In this document: piece by piece, positions 25,908-34,306 of the stretch
Layout: each line of letters begins with the position of its first letter
Position numbering within the stretch: position 1 is the first letter of the stretch
Assembly (NCBI RefSeq): GCF_001885215.1
Contig: NZ_CP018091.1
Location: forward strand, 806,001 to 870,000
From: Synechococcus sp. SynAce01
GTDB taxonomy: Bacteria; Cyanobacteriota; Cyanobacteriia; PCC-6307; Cyanobiaceae
Direction of reading: 5' to 3'
Length of the DNA: 64,000 nt
Program-made: the position numbers and the translations under genes
The notes under the pieces: model-generated
Databases searched by the model: none
Seen by the model: the letters and a program-made list of their open reading frames with translations, nothing else
What the model was told of the DNA's origin: nothing

Positions 25908-27089
25908 GTGACGCGCGTTCTGTTGCTCAGCAATGGCCATGGAGAGGATCTCAGCGGCAGCCTGATTGGCCAGCGGCTTCAGGCCCGGGGTGTTGCAGTG
26001 GCCGCAGTGCCACTGGTGGGGCACGGCGCCGCCTACCGGCAGGCGGGCCTGAGCGTGCTCGGCCAGACCCGGGAGTTCAGCACCGGCGGGCTGGGTTACA
26101 CCAGCCTGGGAGGCAGGCTGACGGAGGTGTTCCAGGGCCAGGCCACCTACCTGTTGCGGAGGCTGGGGCTGTTCCTGCGGCGAAGCCGCTCGGTGGACCT
26201 GGTGGTGGTGATCGGTGATGTGCTGCCAGTCCTGTTTGCCTGGTGCAGCCGCAGGTCTGTTGTCACCTATCTGGTGGCCTACTCCAGCCACTACGAGGGT
26301 CGGCTGCGGCTGCCCTGGCCCTGCGGCGCCTGCCTGAGAAGCCGACGCTTCCGGCGCGTGTTCAGCCGCGACGCCCTCAGCGCCGCCGACCTCAGCGCCC
26401 AGCTGGGCCGCAGCGTGCAGTTCCTCGGCAATCCCTTTCTTGATCCCGCCTTGGCTGGGGCCAGCGCGCCCACGGCGTCGCGGCAGCATCTGGGCCTCCT
26501 GCCAGGCAGCCGCCTGCCGGAGGCCCAGCGCAATCTGGCCTTGATGCTGGAGGTGCTCATCCGCCTGCCGCCACCCCTCCAGAAACCGGAACGGCTCGGG
26601 CTGACGGCGGCGTTGGTCAAGGATTTCCAGGCCGGGCAGGTGGCGGAGCTGGCCGCCAGGCAGGGGTGGCGGCTTGAGGGACAGACCCTGCGGCGCGGCA
26701 GCCTGGAGCTCCAACTCCGCTGGGGGCAATTCCCAACGGTGCTGCAGCGCTCCAATCTGCTGCTCTCGATGACCGGCACCGCTGCTGAGCAGGCCGTGGG
26801 GCTGGGCAAACCGGTGGTACAACTGGCCGGCTGCGGCCCCCAGTTCACCCCTGCCTTCGCCGAGGCCCAGCGACGGCTGCTGGGGAGTTCGCTGGCCTGC
26901 ACAGACGGCGAGCCGGGCTCGGAGCAGAGCCTGATGGGCTGCGCCGAGCTGCTCACAAGCCAGCTCAAGGCCCTGGGCGAGGGCCCGGAGTGGGCCGAAC
27001 GCTGCCGAAGCAATGGATTGGAGCGGATCGGAGGTCCGGGCGGCTCAGCCAGAATGGTTGCAGAGATCCTGGCGGTGCTGGATGGCTGA
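25908..27089 (+). CDS. Lipid-A-disaccharide synthase-related protein (TIGR03492 type)
   Basis: The 393-residue protein opens VLLLSNGHGEDLSGSLIGQRLQARGVAVAAVPLVGHGAAY and has SVDLVVVIGDVLPVLFAW. A second Rossmann half carries LLPGSRLPEAQRNLALMLEVL and NLLLSMTGTAAEQAVGLGKPVVQL. This GT-B architecture resembles LpxB, but the cyanobacterial family is a separate, uncharacterised branch. A glycolipid transferase role is inference. The start is GTG 25908. Its 3' end overlaps the next small membrane gene by 8 nt. Confidence 0.82.
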   Translation: MTRVLLLSNGHGEDLSGSLIGQRLQARGVAVAAVPLVGHGAAYRQAGLSVLGQTREFSTGGLGYTSLGGRLTEVFQGQATYLLRRLGLFLRRSRSVDLVVVIGDVLPVLFAWCSRRSVVTYLVAYSSHYEGRLRLPWPCGACLRSRRFRRVFSRDALSAADLSAQLGRSVQFLGNPFLDPALAGASAPTASRQHLGLLPGSRLPEAQRNLALMLEVLIRLPPPLQKPERLGLTAALVKDFQAGQVAELAARQGWRLEGQTLRRGSLELQLRWGQFPTVLQRSNLLLSMTGTAAEQAVGLGKPVVQLAGCGPQFTPAFAEAQRRLLGSSLACTDGEPGSEQSLMGCAELLTSQLKALGEGPEWAERCRSNGLERIGGPGGSARMVAEILAVLDG

Positions 27090-27378
27090 AGCGTCTTCCC
27101 TTCCCTGGCTGGAGCGATTGAAGGGCTGGATCGACGGCCTGCTGGTGCTGAACGTGTTCGTGGTGATGGGCGGGGCCCTCTGGTTCGCCGTGTCCGTGGG
27201 CCTGCACGTGGGCCTGCATGGCCAGAAGCTGGAGGCGCCGCTGATCCTGTTTCAGAAGCTCTGGGAACCGCTGTTCACCCCGGCGATCGGCCTGCTGATG
27301 GCCGCTGCCGTGCTCAGCGGGGTGCTGGGGTGGTGGCAGCGGCGAGGGCGCCGGCAAGATCTGGATAACGGAAGTTGA
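27082..27378 (+). CDS. Small two-helix membrane protein, unknown function
   Basis: The 98-residue product has a short lead (MAEASSLPWLERLKGWIDG), one membrane helix (LLVLNVFVVMGGALWFAVSVGLHVGL), a loop and a second helix (TPAIGLLMAAAVLSGVLGWW) before a basic tail. I do not recognise the family. ATG 27082 overlaps the preceding LpxB-related stop by 8 nt, suggesting coupling. It overlaps the convergent epimerase by 65 nt. Confidence 0.65.
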   Translation: MAEASSLPWLERLKGWIDGLLVLNVFVVMGGALWFAVSVGLHVGLHGQKLEAPLILFQKLWEPLFTPAIGLLMAAAVLSGVLGWWQRRGRRQDLDNGS

Positions 27379-28249
27379 AGCCTTGGTGCTGCAGGCGCTC
27401 AGCCAGCACGTACTGACCCTCCAGAACCACCTGGGCGCCGTCGCCGAGCATGAGCTGCAGCACCGGGGCGGGCACCGGCAGAAAGCTGGGCCGCCCCAGC
27501 GCCTTGCCGAGGGCGGCAGCGAACTCTTTCATCGAAACCGGGTTGGGCGCCACGGCGTTGTAGACCCCGCCAAAAGCCGGATCCTCGAGCGCCGAGGCGA
27601 TCAGCAGGCAGAGGTCGCTGCGCTGGATCCAGCTCATCCATTGCCTCCCGGTGCCGATCGGGCCACCGAAACCGGCCTGGAACACCGGCAACATCTTGCC
27701 GAGGGCGCCGCCGTCGGCCCCGAGCACGATGCCGATGCGCAGGGTCACCACCCGGGAGAAGGCCGCCGCTTCTGCCGCCGCCGCCTCCCACTGGCTGCAG
27801 AGCCGACCCAAGAAATCGTCTGCTGCCGGGCTGGTCTCAGCGAAGCGCTGCTCCGGGCTGGAGCCATAGACACCCACCGCGGAGCCGTTCACGAGCACCG
27901 CAGGTTTCTGCTGCTGCAGGGCCATCGCCTCCACCAGCAGGCGGGTGGTCTGCACGCGGCTGTCCAACAGCAGGCGGCAGTGCTCAGGGGTCCAACGCTT
28001 TTCGGCGATCGGTTCACCGGCCAGGTTGACCACCCCTTCGGCGCCAGCGATGGCCTCAGCCAGCGGCGCTTGCTGCCAGCTGGCCGTCTGGGAGGGATCG
28101 GCCTGAATCCGATGCAGCTGCGGATGATCCAGGCCAGCCAGGCTGTTGGCGCCTCGGCTCACCACGGTGCAGCCATGGCCACGCTCCAGCAGCCAGGGGA
28201 CCAACTCCCGTCCAACAAAGCCCGTGCATCCCAGGAGAAGCAGCCGCAT
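27314..28249 (-). CDS. TIGR01777 family oxidoreductase / epimerase
   Basis: The 311-residue protein has an N-terminal NAD(P) fold (MRLLLLGCTGFVGRELVPWLLERGHGCTVVSR), EGVVNLAGEPIAEKRWTPEHCRLLLDSRVQTTRLLVEA, and VLVNGSAVGVYG. The DUF1731-type C-terminal end is AALGKALGRPSFLPVPAPVLQLMLGDGAQVVLEGQYVLAERLQHQGFNFRYPDLAGAL. These are diagnostic of TIGR01777, a short-chain dehydrogenase-like family named after E. coli YfcH. Substrate unknown; plant homologues are linked to chloroplast division. It precedes no obvious partner. Confidence 0.88.
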   Translation of the reverse strand: MRLLLLGCTGFVGRELVPWLLERGHGCTVVSRGANSLAGLDHPQLHRIQADPSQTASWQQAPLAEAIAGAEGVVNLAGEPIAEKRWTPEHCRLLLDSRVQTTRLLVEAMALQQQKPAVLVNGSAVGVYGSSPEQRFAETSPAADDFLGRLCSQWEAAAAEAAAFSRVVTLRIGIVLGADGGALGKMLPVFQAGFGGPIGTGRQWMSWIQRSDLCLLIASALEDPAFGGVYNAVAPNPVSMKEFAAALGKALGRPSFLPVPAPVLQLMLGDGAQVVLEGQYVLAERLQHQGFNFRYPDLAGALAAATTPAPR

Positions 28250-28282
28250 GCCGATGGTTCCGATCGCTGGTGGGAACCCAGG

Positions 28283-29536
28283 CTAGGAGTAGGGGTCGTG
28301 GAGCACCGCTGACGTTGTGGTCAGGCCGAGGCGACGGGCCAGGGGCACCAGGGCAAAGCCCTGGAAGAGCAGACCCATCAGCACCACCCCCAGGGCCAGG
28401 GACGGCATCAGGCGCCCCCAGGAAACATCGCTGGCGGCGGCCTGAATCGCCATGGCGATCGGCACCGCCCCGCGCAGGCCGGCCAGGCCCACAAAGGTCT
28501 TCTCCGCCTGGCCAAAGGGCGAACCCAGCAACATCCCCTGCACCATCAAGCTCCGCGCCAGCAACATCACCAGAAACAAAGCCAACGACCAGGGCAACGC
28601 CTGAACCACCTCCTGGGGATCCACCACCAGGCCCATGCAGAGAAACAGCATCAGCTCGGCCATCTTGGCGAAGCCGGCCTGGGCCTCCTCCATGGCGGGC
28701 TGATCGCACGTCGGGCTGTTTCCCAGCACCAGCCCGACGATGAACGCCGCCAGCAGACCACTGCCGCCCAACAACTGGGTGACCCCCACCACCAGCATCA
28801 ACTCGGCCAGGCTCATCACCGCCAGCACCGAAGGGCTGACCCGCCGCCGATGCGTGGACAGCAACTGCTGGGCCAGGCTGCCGCCCAAGAAACCCAACAG
28901 GCCACCGAGGAGGAACTGGCGTACCACGTCGATCACAAGCCCCGACGGGGCCGTGGTCGCTCCGCCCGCGCTGGCCAGGGCCAGGGCCAGACCCGCAAAC
29001 ACCACGGCCACCGGATCATTCACAGCCGATTCCATCTCGATCAGGGCCAGCAAGCGGGGTGGCAGGTGGCCTGAGAGCGGCCGCAGCATCGCCATCACGG
29101 CCGACGCATCGGTGCTGCAGACCATGGCCCCTACGAACAGGGCCAGGGGCAGGCTGGTGGGAAGCAGGCTGCCCGGCAGGCTCTGAAAGCCCAGCACCGC
29201 CACCATCACCAGCAAAGCCGTGATCAGGGAGCCGGCGGTGGCCAGGCGGGTGGCCGGCTTGACGATGCTGAGGACCCTGGCCCAGTTGGTGGTGAGCCCA
29301 CCGAAGAACAGCACCAGCACCAGGGCCACCTGGGCCACCTCTTCGGCCCTGGCCAGGCTGAGCAGTGCCTTGGCTCCACCGGGGATGGCCTCCAGGTTGT
29401 TGTCGGTGAGCAGGCCCAGCGCCAGCACCAGCAAGATCCCGGGCACGCGTACCTTGAAGGCGAAGGTATCGAGCAGTACGGCGACCAGCAGCAGGGCGCC
29501 GAACACGGCCAGCATGGCGGCCAGGTTCGTGGTCAC
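28283..29536 (-). CDS. Monovalent cation:proton antiporter (CPA1/NhaP-like)
   Basis: The 417-residue protein has about twelve membrane helices. Diagnostic stretches are FFGGLTTNWARV, LFVGAMVCSTDASAVMAML and the ion-site motif IEMESAVNDPVAVVFAG (Asn-Asp pair). GLAGLRGAVPIAMAI also fits. It likely exchanges Na+ or K+ for H+ in the plasma or thylakoid membrane. The length lacks the long cytosolic TrkA tail of CPA2 types. GTG 29536 is preferred; the open frame extends to 29611, overlapping the start of divergent ndhO. ATG 29515 is another option. The start is uncertain. Confidence 0.85.
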   Translation of the reverse strand: MTTNLAAMLAVFGALLLVAVLLDTFAFKVRVPGILLVLALGLLTDNNLEAIPGGAKALLSLARAEEVAQVALVLVLFFGGLTTNWARVLSIVKPATRLATAGSLITALLVMVAVLGFQSLPGSLLPTSLPLALFVGAMVCSTDASAVMAMLRPLSGHLPPRLLALIEMESAVNDPVAVVFAGLALALASAGGATTAPSGLVIDVVRQFLLGGLLGFLGGSLAQQLLSTHRRRVSPSVLAVMSLAELMLVVGVTQLLGGSGLLAAFIVGLVLGNSPTCDQPAMEEAQAGFAKMAELMLFLCMGLVVDPQEVVQALPWSLALFLVMLLARSLMVQGMLLGSPFGQAEKTFVGLAGLRGAVPIAMAIQAAASDVSWGRLMPSLALGVVLMGLLFQGFALVPLARRLGLTTTSAVLHDPYS

Positions 29537-29592
29537 AGGCAGGCAGCGGAGTCGAGGGGGTTCTAGCCTGATGGAGACGCAAAGTCTTTGAG

Positions 29593-29820
29593 ATGGCCCA
29601 AACACCGGCACCAGCTTTCAAGAAGGGCTCTCTGGTGAAGGTGAGTGCGAGCGCCTATGCGGGCAGCCTGGAGGCGTCCGCCAGTGATCCCACCCCACCG
29701 GCCTATCTGTTTGAAGGCCCCGGCGAGGTGCTCGCCCTCAAGGGTGACTACGCCCAGCTGCACTGGAGTCTGCCGATCCCCGATGTCTGGTTGCGCACCG
29801 ACCAGCTTGAGCCATTCTGA
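29593..29820 (+). CDS. ndhO: NAD(P)H-quinone oxidoreductase subunit O
   Basis: The 75-residue product reads KKGSLVKVSASAYAGSLEASASDPTPPAYLFEGPGEVLALKGDYAQLHWSLPIPDVWLRTDQLEPF. It matches cyanobacterial NdhO (KKGSLVRV, SLEAxASDP-PAYxF, GEVL, IWLRxDQLE-F). NdhO sits on the cytoplasmic side of the thylakoid NDH-1 complex and has been described as a modulator of its activity in cyclic electron flow. It is monocistronic in appearance: divergent from the antiporter and convergent with the J-domain gene at 19 bp. Confidence 0.92.
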   Translation: MAQTPAPAFKKGSLVKVSASAYAGSLEASASDPTPPAYLFEGPGEVLALKGDYAQLHWSLPIPDVWLRTDQLEPF

Positions 29821-29839
29821 GCTGAGGCTTCACCCCACC

Positions 29840-30505
29840 TCACCCCTCTAAGTGCTTGCGATCCTGCAGCAGCTGGCTACGCAGTTGCCTGGCTTCGCGC
29901 AGCATTTCTCTGCCGTCGTGGAGGTAGTTGTCCACGTAACCCAGCGTGTAGCGCTCAAATTCAGCCAGGGCATCCTGCACTTGGCTGAAACAGTGATAAA
30001 GGCTGAGCCCCACATCAGCGGCAACGCCAGGGCAGGCCATGGAGCGATAGAGCGCCACCACCTTCTCGAGTTTCTGCTGGCTGGTCTCGAGAAAATCGCA
30101 GAACGTCGCCATCAGGTCGTCGTCGTAGGGATCGGCTGAGAGGGCGCGCAGCTGGGCTGGAAACGGATTGATCACCTGAGCCAGCAGACGATCGATCGGC
30201 CCATACACCTGCCGCAGCCAGGCGCTGATCTCGCTGTCACGCCGGGCCCTGGCGCGAGCCGGCCGCACCACCGCCGCCCCCTGGCCAGCGACCCTGCCGC
30301 GCTCGGCGTCGTAGCGGCGACGCTTCTCCCGATCACCCAGCACGGCCCAGGCGGCGTTGAGGGCGAGGATCCGCTTGGCATCGCCACCCACATCGGGATG
30401 GTGCCGCTTGGCCAGGGTTCGATAGGCCGCCTTGAGCTCAGCGGCACTGGCTGAGGGGGGCATGCCGAGCACGGCATACAACTCGGTGGGGAGCGGCAAT
30501 GCCAT
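29840..30505 (-). CDS. J-domain (DnaJ-like) protein
   Basis: The 221-residue protein has an N-terminal J domain (residues 8-68): LYAVLGMPPSASAAELKAAYRTLAKRHHPDVGGDAKRILALNAAWAVLGDREKRRRYD, with HPD intact for Hsp70 stimulation. The remainder lacks the Gly/Phe, zinc-finger and client-binding regions of DnaJ. It is instead helical, with RARRDSEISAWLRQVYGPIDRLLAQVINPFPAQLRALSADPYDDDLM, a type III J protein. The conserved tail is a cyanobacterial family feature. The partner DnaK is not here. Confidence 0.88.
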   Translation of the reverse strand: MALPLPTELYAVLGMPPSASAAELKAAYRTLAKRHHPDVGGDAKRILALNAAWAVLGDREKRRRYDAERGRVAGQGAAVVRPARARARRDSEISAWLRQVYGPIDRLLAQVINPFPAQLRALSADPYDDDLMATFCDFLETSQQKLEKVVALYRSMACPGVAADVGLSLYHCFSQVQDALAEFERYTLGYVDNYLHDGREMLREARQLRSQLLQDRKHLEG

Positions 30506-30563
30506 CGAATGCGTCCGTCTCTCCCATCATCTCCACCTCTGCCCCAGGTCTGCGGCTGCCAAC

Positions 30564-30588
30564 AAAAAGCCCCCCGTTTCCGGGAGGC
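30564..30588 (-). terminator. Rho-independent terminator of the first porin gene
   Basis: On the minus strand an 8-bp stem GCCTCCCG/CGGGGGGC (one G-T pair) with a GAAA tetraloop is followed by five T. It lies about 50 bp after the porin stop at 30637 and just upstream of the J-domain gene start, so it insulates the two. Confidence 0.85.
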
Positions 30589-30636
30589 CAAGGAGGTGGT
30601 GTGCGAGGAAAAGGTCCTGAAGGGTTCAGGACCGGA

Positions 30637-32319
30637 TCAGAATTTGAACCTCGTCTGAATCAGGCCGCCGAAAACGTTGAAATCGCCATTACTACTGGTG
30701 AGCTGACCGAGGGGACGGCTGAGGTAGAAGATCGCTGGAGTCACCGAGATGTTATCGGTGACCTGGAACTTGTACCACCATTCCCAGACGAAGTTGCCGT
30801 CGTTGGGTGTGGTGTTCTGGCCATCAATGGAACCCTGAGACAACTGGGTGGCGAAGGTGGCCTGGCCCACAGCCATGCCGGCATCGTTGCCCTTGGCAAA
30901 CACATCCTTCCACTTGAGGCCGGCGAACCAGCTCTGCGACTGTGTCACAAAGGGATCTTCGAATTCATTGCCGGAGCTGTTGATGGAGTTATCGGACAGA
31001 GAGTTCAAGCCCCAGCCCACGCTGATCGAAGGAATGATTCCAGGGTTCTTGGGCTGCCAGTAGGCGTTGACAGCAAAGTTGTTGGACTCGCCGTTGGCCA
31101 AGAACCAACTGTTAGAGGAGACGAAGTTGGTACCACGGCGGAAGTTGGTGCCTTGCTGGCCGTAGCGATAGGCCAGTGAAACATTCCACTGAGGTGCAGT
31201 GTAGTTCAGCTGGGCCGTGATGCTGCCACGAGCACAATCGGTACCAATACCACCTTCGCTTCCTGAGCAGTTATTGGGATTGCCGTCAAAGACCTGGCCA
31301 ACATTGCCTTGCTGCGCCACGTAGTTCGCCGCGAAGCTGAAGCGACCACGACCTTTCTCGACATTCTGCCTCCAGATGGCAGCAACCAGCGCACCGGTGG
31401 CTTTGTTATAAACGCCAGGAGCACCGTTAACAGAGAAGTAGTCGAGTATCCCGCTGCCATAAACCGAAGGCGTGACAGCCAAGGATTCGGTATTTCTAGC
31501 CCTGGGGCCAACAACAAACGTGAATTGATCGCCAACTGGGAATCGATAGTAGAGCCTGTCAACGCCGACACTGTTATTCCCTCCGATCCCACTGCTTGCT
31601 CGATCAAGAGCAGAAGTGTTCACACCATCGCCAGCAAAGGCGTTTTCGAAGTTGCCTGAACGAAGACGGGTGAACAGCAGATCCTTGCCGGTGAAGCTCG
31701 TCTCGAGATTGAGACGAACGTCATAGCTGAAATTGGTGGATCCGAACTGCTGGTTGTAGTTATCGGCATCATTGCCAGGGCCAAAGGCTCCGGATGAGCT
31801 ATTTCCACCGGCATTCACCGCACCAAGCACGAAGGTGGCTTCACCTTTGAGCACGGTGGTGGTGGAGAACTGACTGGCTTCGAGTTCACCCACTTTGGCC
31901 TCAAGGCCATCGACCCGGCCCTTGAGCACGGAGAGTTCAACCTCGAACTCCTTCATCAGCCGGCGCAATTCATCGGTCACCTCGGTGATCCGATCCAGGC
32001 AGGCGTTGAGCAGGGCGGCGGCTTCCCAGCGGCTCAGCGGGCGCTTGCCGCGGAAGGTGCCATCGGGATAGCCAGCCACGCAGCCGTAACGCTCAACCAG
32101 ATTGGAGAGAGCCTGATAGGCCCATTCCGTTGGCTGAACATCGGAGAACTGGGTGATGCTGGTGACTTGATTCCGGCTTTTCGCGGAACCAGGCCGGGCA
32201 TAGGCGTTGATGGCCTCAAGATTGAGGCCATCAACATTCAAATCAGAAGCGGACGCGGCCAGCGGACTGAGCAGCCCAAGGGCAGCCGGTGCCAGCAGGA
32301 ATTTCTGGAACAGTTTCAT
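30637..32319 (-). CDS. SLH-domain outer membrane porin (iron uptake porin / Som family), copy 1
   Basis: The 560-residue precursor has a signal peptide (MKLFQKFLLAPAALGLLSPLAASASD). An S-layer homology domain follows (FSDVQPTEWAYQALSNLVERYGCVAGYPDGTFRGKRPLSRWEAAALLNACLD), then a coiled coil (ELRRLMKEFEVELSVLKGRVDGLEAKVGELEA). The long OprB-like beta-barrel ends GGLIQTRFKF, with the C-terminal Phe. These are the major cyanobacterial porins anchored to peptidoglycan by SLH. ATG 32319 has AGGA as Shine-Dalgarno, which is also the site of Yfr1 complementarity. The open frame upstream to 32436 is not used. A paralogue lies directly upstream in tandem. Confidence 0.93.
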   Translation of the reverse strand: MKLFQKFLLAPAALGLLSPLAASASDLNVDGLNLEAINAYARPGSAKSRNQVTSITQFSDVQPTEWAYQALSNLVERYGCVAGYPDGTFRGKRPLSRWEAAALLNACLDRITEVTDELRRLMKEFEVELSVLKGRVDGLEAKVGELEASQFSTTTVLKGEATFVLGAVNAGGNSSSGAFGPGNDADNYNQQFGSTNFSYDVRLNLETSFTGKDLLFTRLRSGNFENAFAGDGVNTSALDRASSGIGGNNSVGVDRLYYRFPVGDQFTFVVGPRARNTESLAVTPSVYGSGILDYFSVNGAPGVYNKATGALVAAIWRQNVEKGRGRFSFAANYVAQQGNVGQVFDGNPNNCSGSEGGIGTDCARGSITAQLNYTAPQWNVSLAYRYGQQGTNFRRGTNFVSSNSWFLANGESNNFAVNAYWQPKNPGIIPSISVGWGLNSLSDNSINSSGNEFEDPFVTQSQSWFAGLKWKDVFAKGNDAGMAVGQATFATQLSQGSIDGQNTTPNDGNFVWEWWYKFQVTDNISVTPAIFYLSRPLGQLTSSNGDFNVFGGLIQTRFKF

Positions 32320-32323
32320 TGGA

Positions 32324-32333
32324 TCCTCACACC
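32324..32333 (-). promoter_or_regulatory. Candidate Yfr1 small-RNA target site on porin 1 mRNA
   Basis: The mRNA here reads GGUGUGAGGA, ten bases, ending 4 nt before the AUG and covering the ribosome binding site. It is the exact complement of UCCUCACACC, part of the conserved single-stranded core of the cyanobacterial RNA Yfr1 (ACUCCUCACAC). In Prochlorococcus MED4, Yfr1 is reported to repress two porin mRNAs by pairing in their 5' leaders. Yfr1 itself is not in this window. Confidence 0.7.
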
Positions 32334-32533
32334 AATTGAGGGGGCGACCGTTAGGAAGCTTGGCGCAAGTGTATCGAATATGCCAAAAAAATTGTCGCAT
32401 CTGATCACAACTTGGTGTGCTCAGCGATACACGCACAAGCCGGCTGCTCCTGCTGCTTCAGCACAGTCAAATCCGGCTCATCCAACAAAGCAACAGCACA
32501 AGGGTGCCCACACAAAGAGAGATTCAAAAGGCC

Positions 32534-32561
32534 AAAAAAAAGCCGCGACAGAAGCCGCGGC
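32534..32561 (-). terminator. Rho-independent terminator of the second porin gene
   Basis: On the minus strand a perfect 6-bp stem GCCGCG/CGCGGC with an 8-base loop is followed by eight T. It lies about 77 bp after the stop of porin 2 (32638), so the two porins are probably transcribed separately. Confidence 0.85.
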
Positions 32562-32637
32562 AGAAGCAAGGAGGAATGGCTGACTGTGTGAGGGGTCAGC
32601 CAGGTTGATCACTGATCAAGAGATTGAATCGCTGAGA

Positions 32638-34293
32638 TCAGAACTTGAAGGTGGTCTTGACGAGACCGCCAAAGTTGTTGAAGGTTTCGTCGCTATCAGA
32701 CTTTTGGAGCTGACCCAGTGGTGCACTCAAGTAGAAGATCGCAGGTGTCACGCTGATATTGTCGGTAACCTGGAACTTATACCACCACTCCCAGGCATAG
32801 TTGCCGTCGTTGGGATCGATCAAGTCGTCATCACCCCAGCTGGTAAGGAAGGTGGCCTGGCCGACAGCCATGCCGGCGGCGTTGCCCTTGATGAAGACGT
32901 CGGTCCACTGCAGACCCACATACCAAGACTGGCTCACGGCGCCATCAATGACGTCTTCAACAGCACCGGCAGAGCTGCTACTCGCGTTGTGGGAATTAAG
33001 ACCCCAACCCGTGCTGATCGAAGGAATCCAACTGGAATTAGAAGGCTGCCAATAAGCGCTGATGCCAACAGAATTCACGCTGTCAGACAGAGCAAAGCCC
33101 AGATTGGCTAACGGAGTGCCGTTACCGCTGTACAGACCAACGAGACCACCCTGAGGTGATGTGTAGGTATAGGTCGCAGCAAGGCCAAAGTTCTCGTTGT
33201 TCCAAGCGACTTGGGCAGTACCCGTCTGAGCTGAGGACTCGTTACCGATGCCGCCAGGGTTATTCGAGAAGATGTTAGGGCCGCCGTTGTTACCATTAGC
33301 GGCTACATAGTTAGCACTGATGCTAAAACCACCGCTCTGCCACCACAGGCCAGCACCGGAGCCAAGAGCCAAGGAATAAGCACCGGGAGCACCGGCGTAG
33401 GTGAAGACATCAAGAACTGTGTCAGCCGGGTAGACGCTAGGCCATACGGCAAGCATGTCATCCTGACGAACTCTGGCACCAAAGGTGGCAGTAAAACTCT
33501 TGCCGACGGGGAACTGGTAGAAGAGGCGGTCAATGCCAACGCTGTTGGCACCAGAGCCTTCTTCAAAGGCGACTTCGAAGGTGTTCAGGCCGACGGGTCC
33601 AGTACCCCAAGGGCTGGAGCCGAAGTTGCCGGCGCGAAGGCGAGTGCGGAGCAGATCCTTACCGGTGAAGCTGGTGTCGAGGTCAAGCCGCAGGTCGTAG
33701 TTGAATGCTGTAGCTCCCTGCTGGGTAGCCGCAGCATCAGAGAATCTCTGACCAGGAAGTACCGAGCCGCCTGAAAGTACGGACTCAGCAATGCTAGCCC
33801 TGGCTGAACCGCCATAGGAGTTGGCGCCAACAATGAAAGTGGCTTGGCCGCTGAGCTTGGTGGTGGTGGAGAACTGATTGGCCTCCAGCTCGCCGACTTT
33901 GGCCTCCAGGCCATCGACCCGGCCCTTGAGCACGGCCAGTTCGGTTTCAAACTCCTTCATCAGCCGGCGGAGTTCATCGGTCACCTCGGTGATCCGGTCC
34001 AGGCAGGCGTTGAGCAGGGCAGCGGCTTCCCAGCGGCTCAGCGGGCGCTTGCCACGGAAGGTTCCATCGGGATAGCCAGCCACGCAGCCGTAGCGCTCCA
34101 CCAGGTTGGAGAGAGCCTGGTAGGCCCACTCGGTGGGCTGCACATCACTGAACTGGGTGATGCTGGTGACTTGCTCCTGGGAGTCGGCGTAGCGGTTGAC
34201 GCCGTCAATGTTGAGCTCTGATGCCGTAGCGGCCATTGGTGCCAACAGACCAAGGGCTGCAGGCGCCAGCAGCATTTGCTGGAAAAGTTTCAT
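32638..34293 (-). CDS. SLH-domain outer membrane porin (iron uptake porin / Som family), copy 2
   Basis: The 551-residue precursor is a paralogue of copy 1. The signal peptide (MKLFQQMLLAPAALGLLAPMAATASE), SLH domain and coiled coil are almost identical to copy 1 over the first 150 residues. The barrel diverges strongly, with different loops and the end GGLVKTTFKF. Both genes share the motif YKFQVTDNISVTPAIFYLS near the C-terminus. This pattern of conserved anchor and variable barrel suggests different solutes or different exposure to phage and predators, but that is inference. ATG 34293 has a GAGGA Shine-Dalgarno. It has its own Yfr1-complementary site and its own terminator. Confidence 0.93.
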   Translation of the reverse strand: MKLFQQMLLAPAALGLLAPMAATASELNIDGVNRYADSQEQVTSITQFSDVQPTEWAYQALSNLVERYGCVAGYPDGTFRGKRPLSRWEAAALLNACLDRITEVTDELRRLMKEFETELAVLKGRVDGLEAKVGELEANQFSTTTKLSGQATFIVGANSYGGSARASIAESVLSGGSVLPGQRFSDAAATQQGATAFNYDLRLDLDTSFTGKDLLRTRLRAGNFGSSPWGTGPVGLNTFEVAFEEGSGANSVGIDRLFYQFPVGKSFTATFGARVRQDDMLAVWPSVYPADTVLDVFTYAGAPGAYSLALGSGAGLWWQSGGFSISANYVAANGNNGGPNIFSNNPGGIGNESSAQTGTAQVAWNNENFGLAATYTYTSPQGGLVGLYSGNGTPLANLGFALSDSVNSVGISAYWQPSNSSWIPSISTGWGLNSHNASSSSAGAVEDVIDGAVSQSWYVGLQWTDVFIKGNAAGMAVGQATFLTSWGDDDLIDPNDGNYAWEWWYKFQVTDNISVTPAIFYLSAPLGQLQKSDSDETFNNFGGLVKTTFKF

Positions 34294-34297
34294 GAGG

Positions 34298-34306
34298 TCC
34301 TCACAC
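34298..34306 (-). promoter_or_regulatory. Candidate Yfr1 small-RNA target site on porin 2 mRNA
   Basis: The mRNA reads GUGUGAGGA, nine bases, ending 4 nt before the AUG and including the Shine-Dalgarno. It is complementary to the UCCUCACAC core of Yfr1. The flanking bases differ from porin 1, so the nine shared bases stand out as the constrained element of an otherwise diverged leader. Confidence 0.68.

Larger units (their letters stand above)
32320..32637. other. Intergenic region between the two porin genes
   Basis: This 318-bp stretch holds the terminator of porin 2 (32534-32561) and the promoter and leader of porin 1. It is AT-richer than its surroundings, with a run of seven A near 32386 (T on the coding strand). 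I could not pick a convincing -35/-10 pair. I see no gene in it on either strand. Confidence 0.6.
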
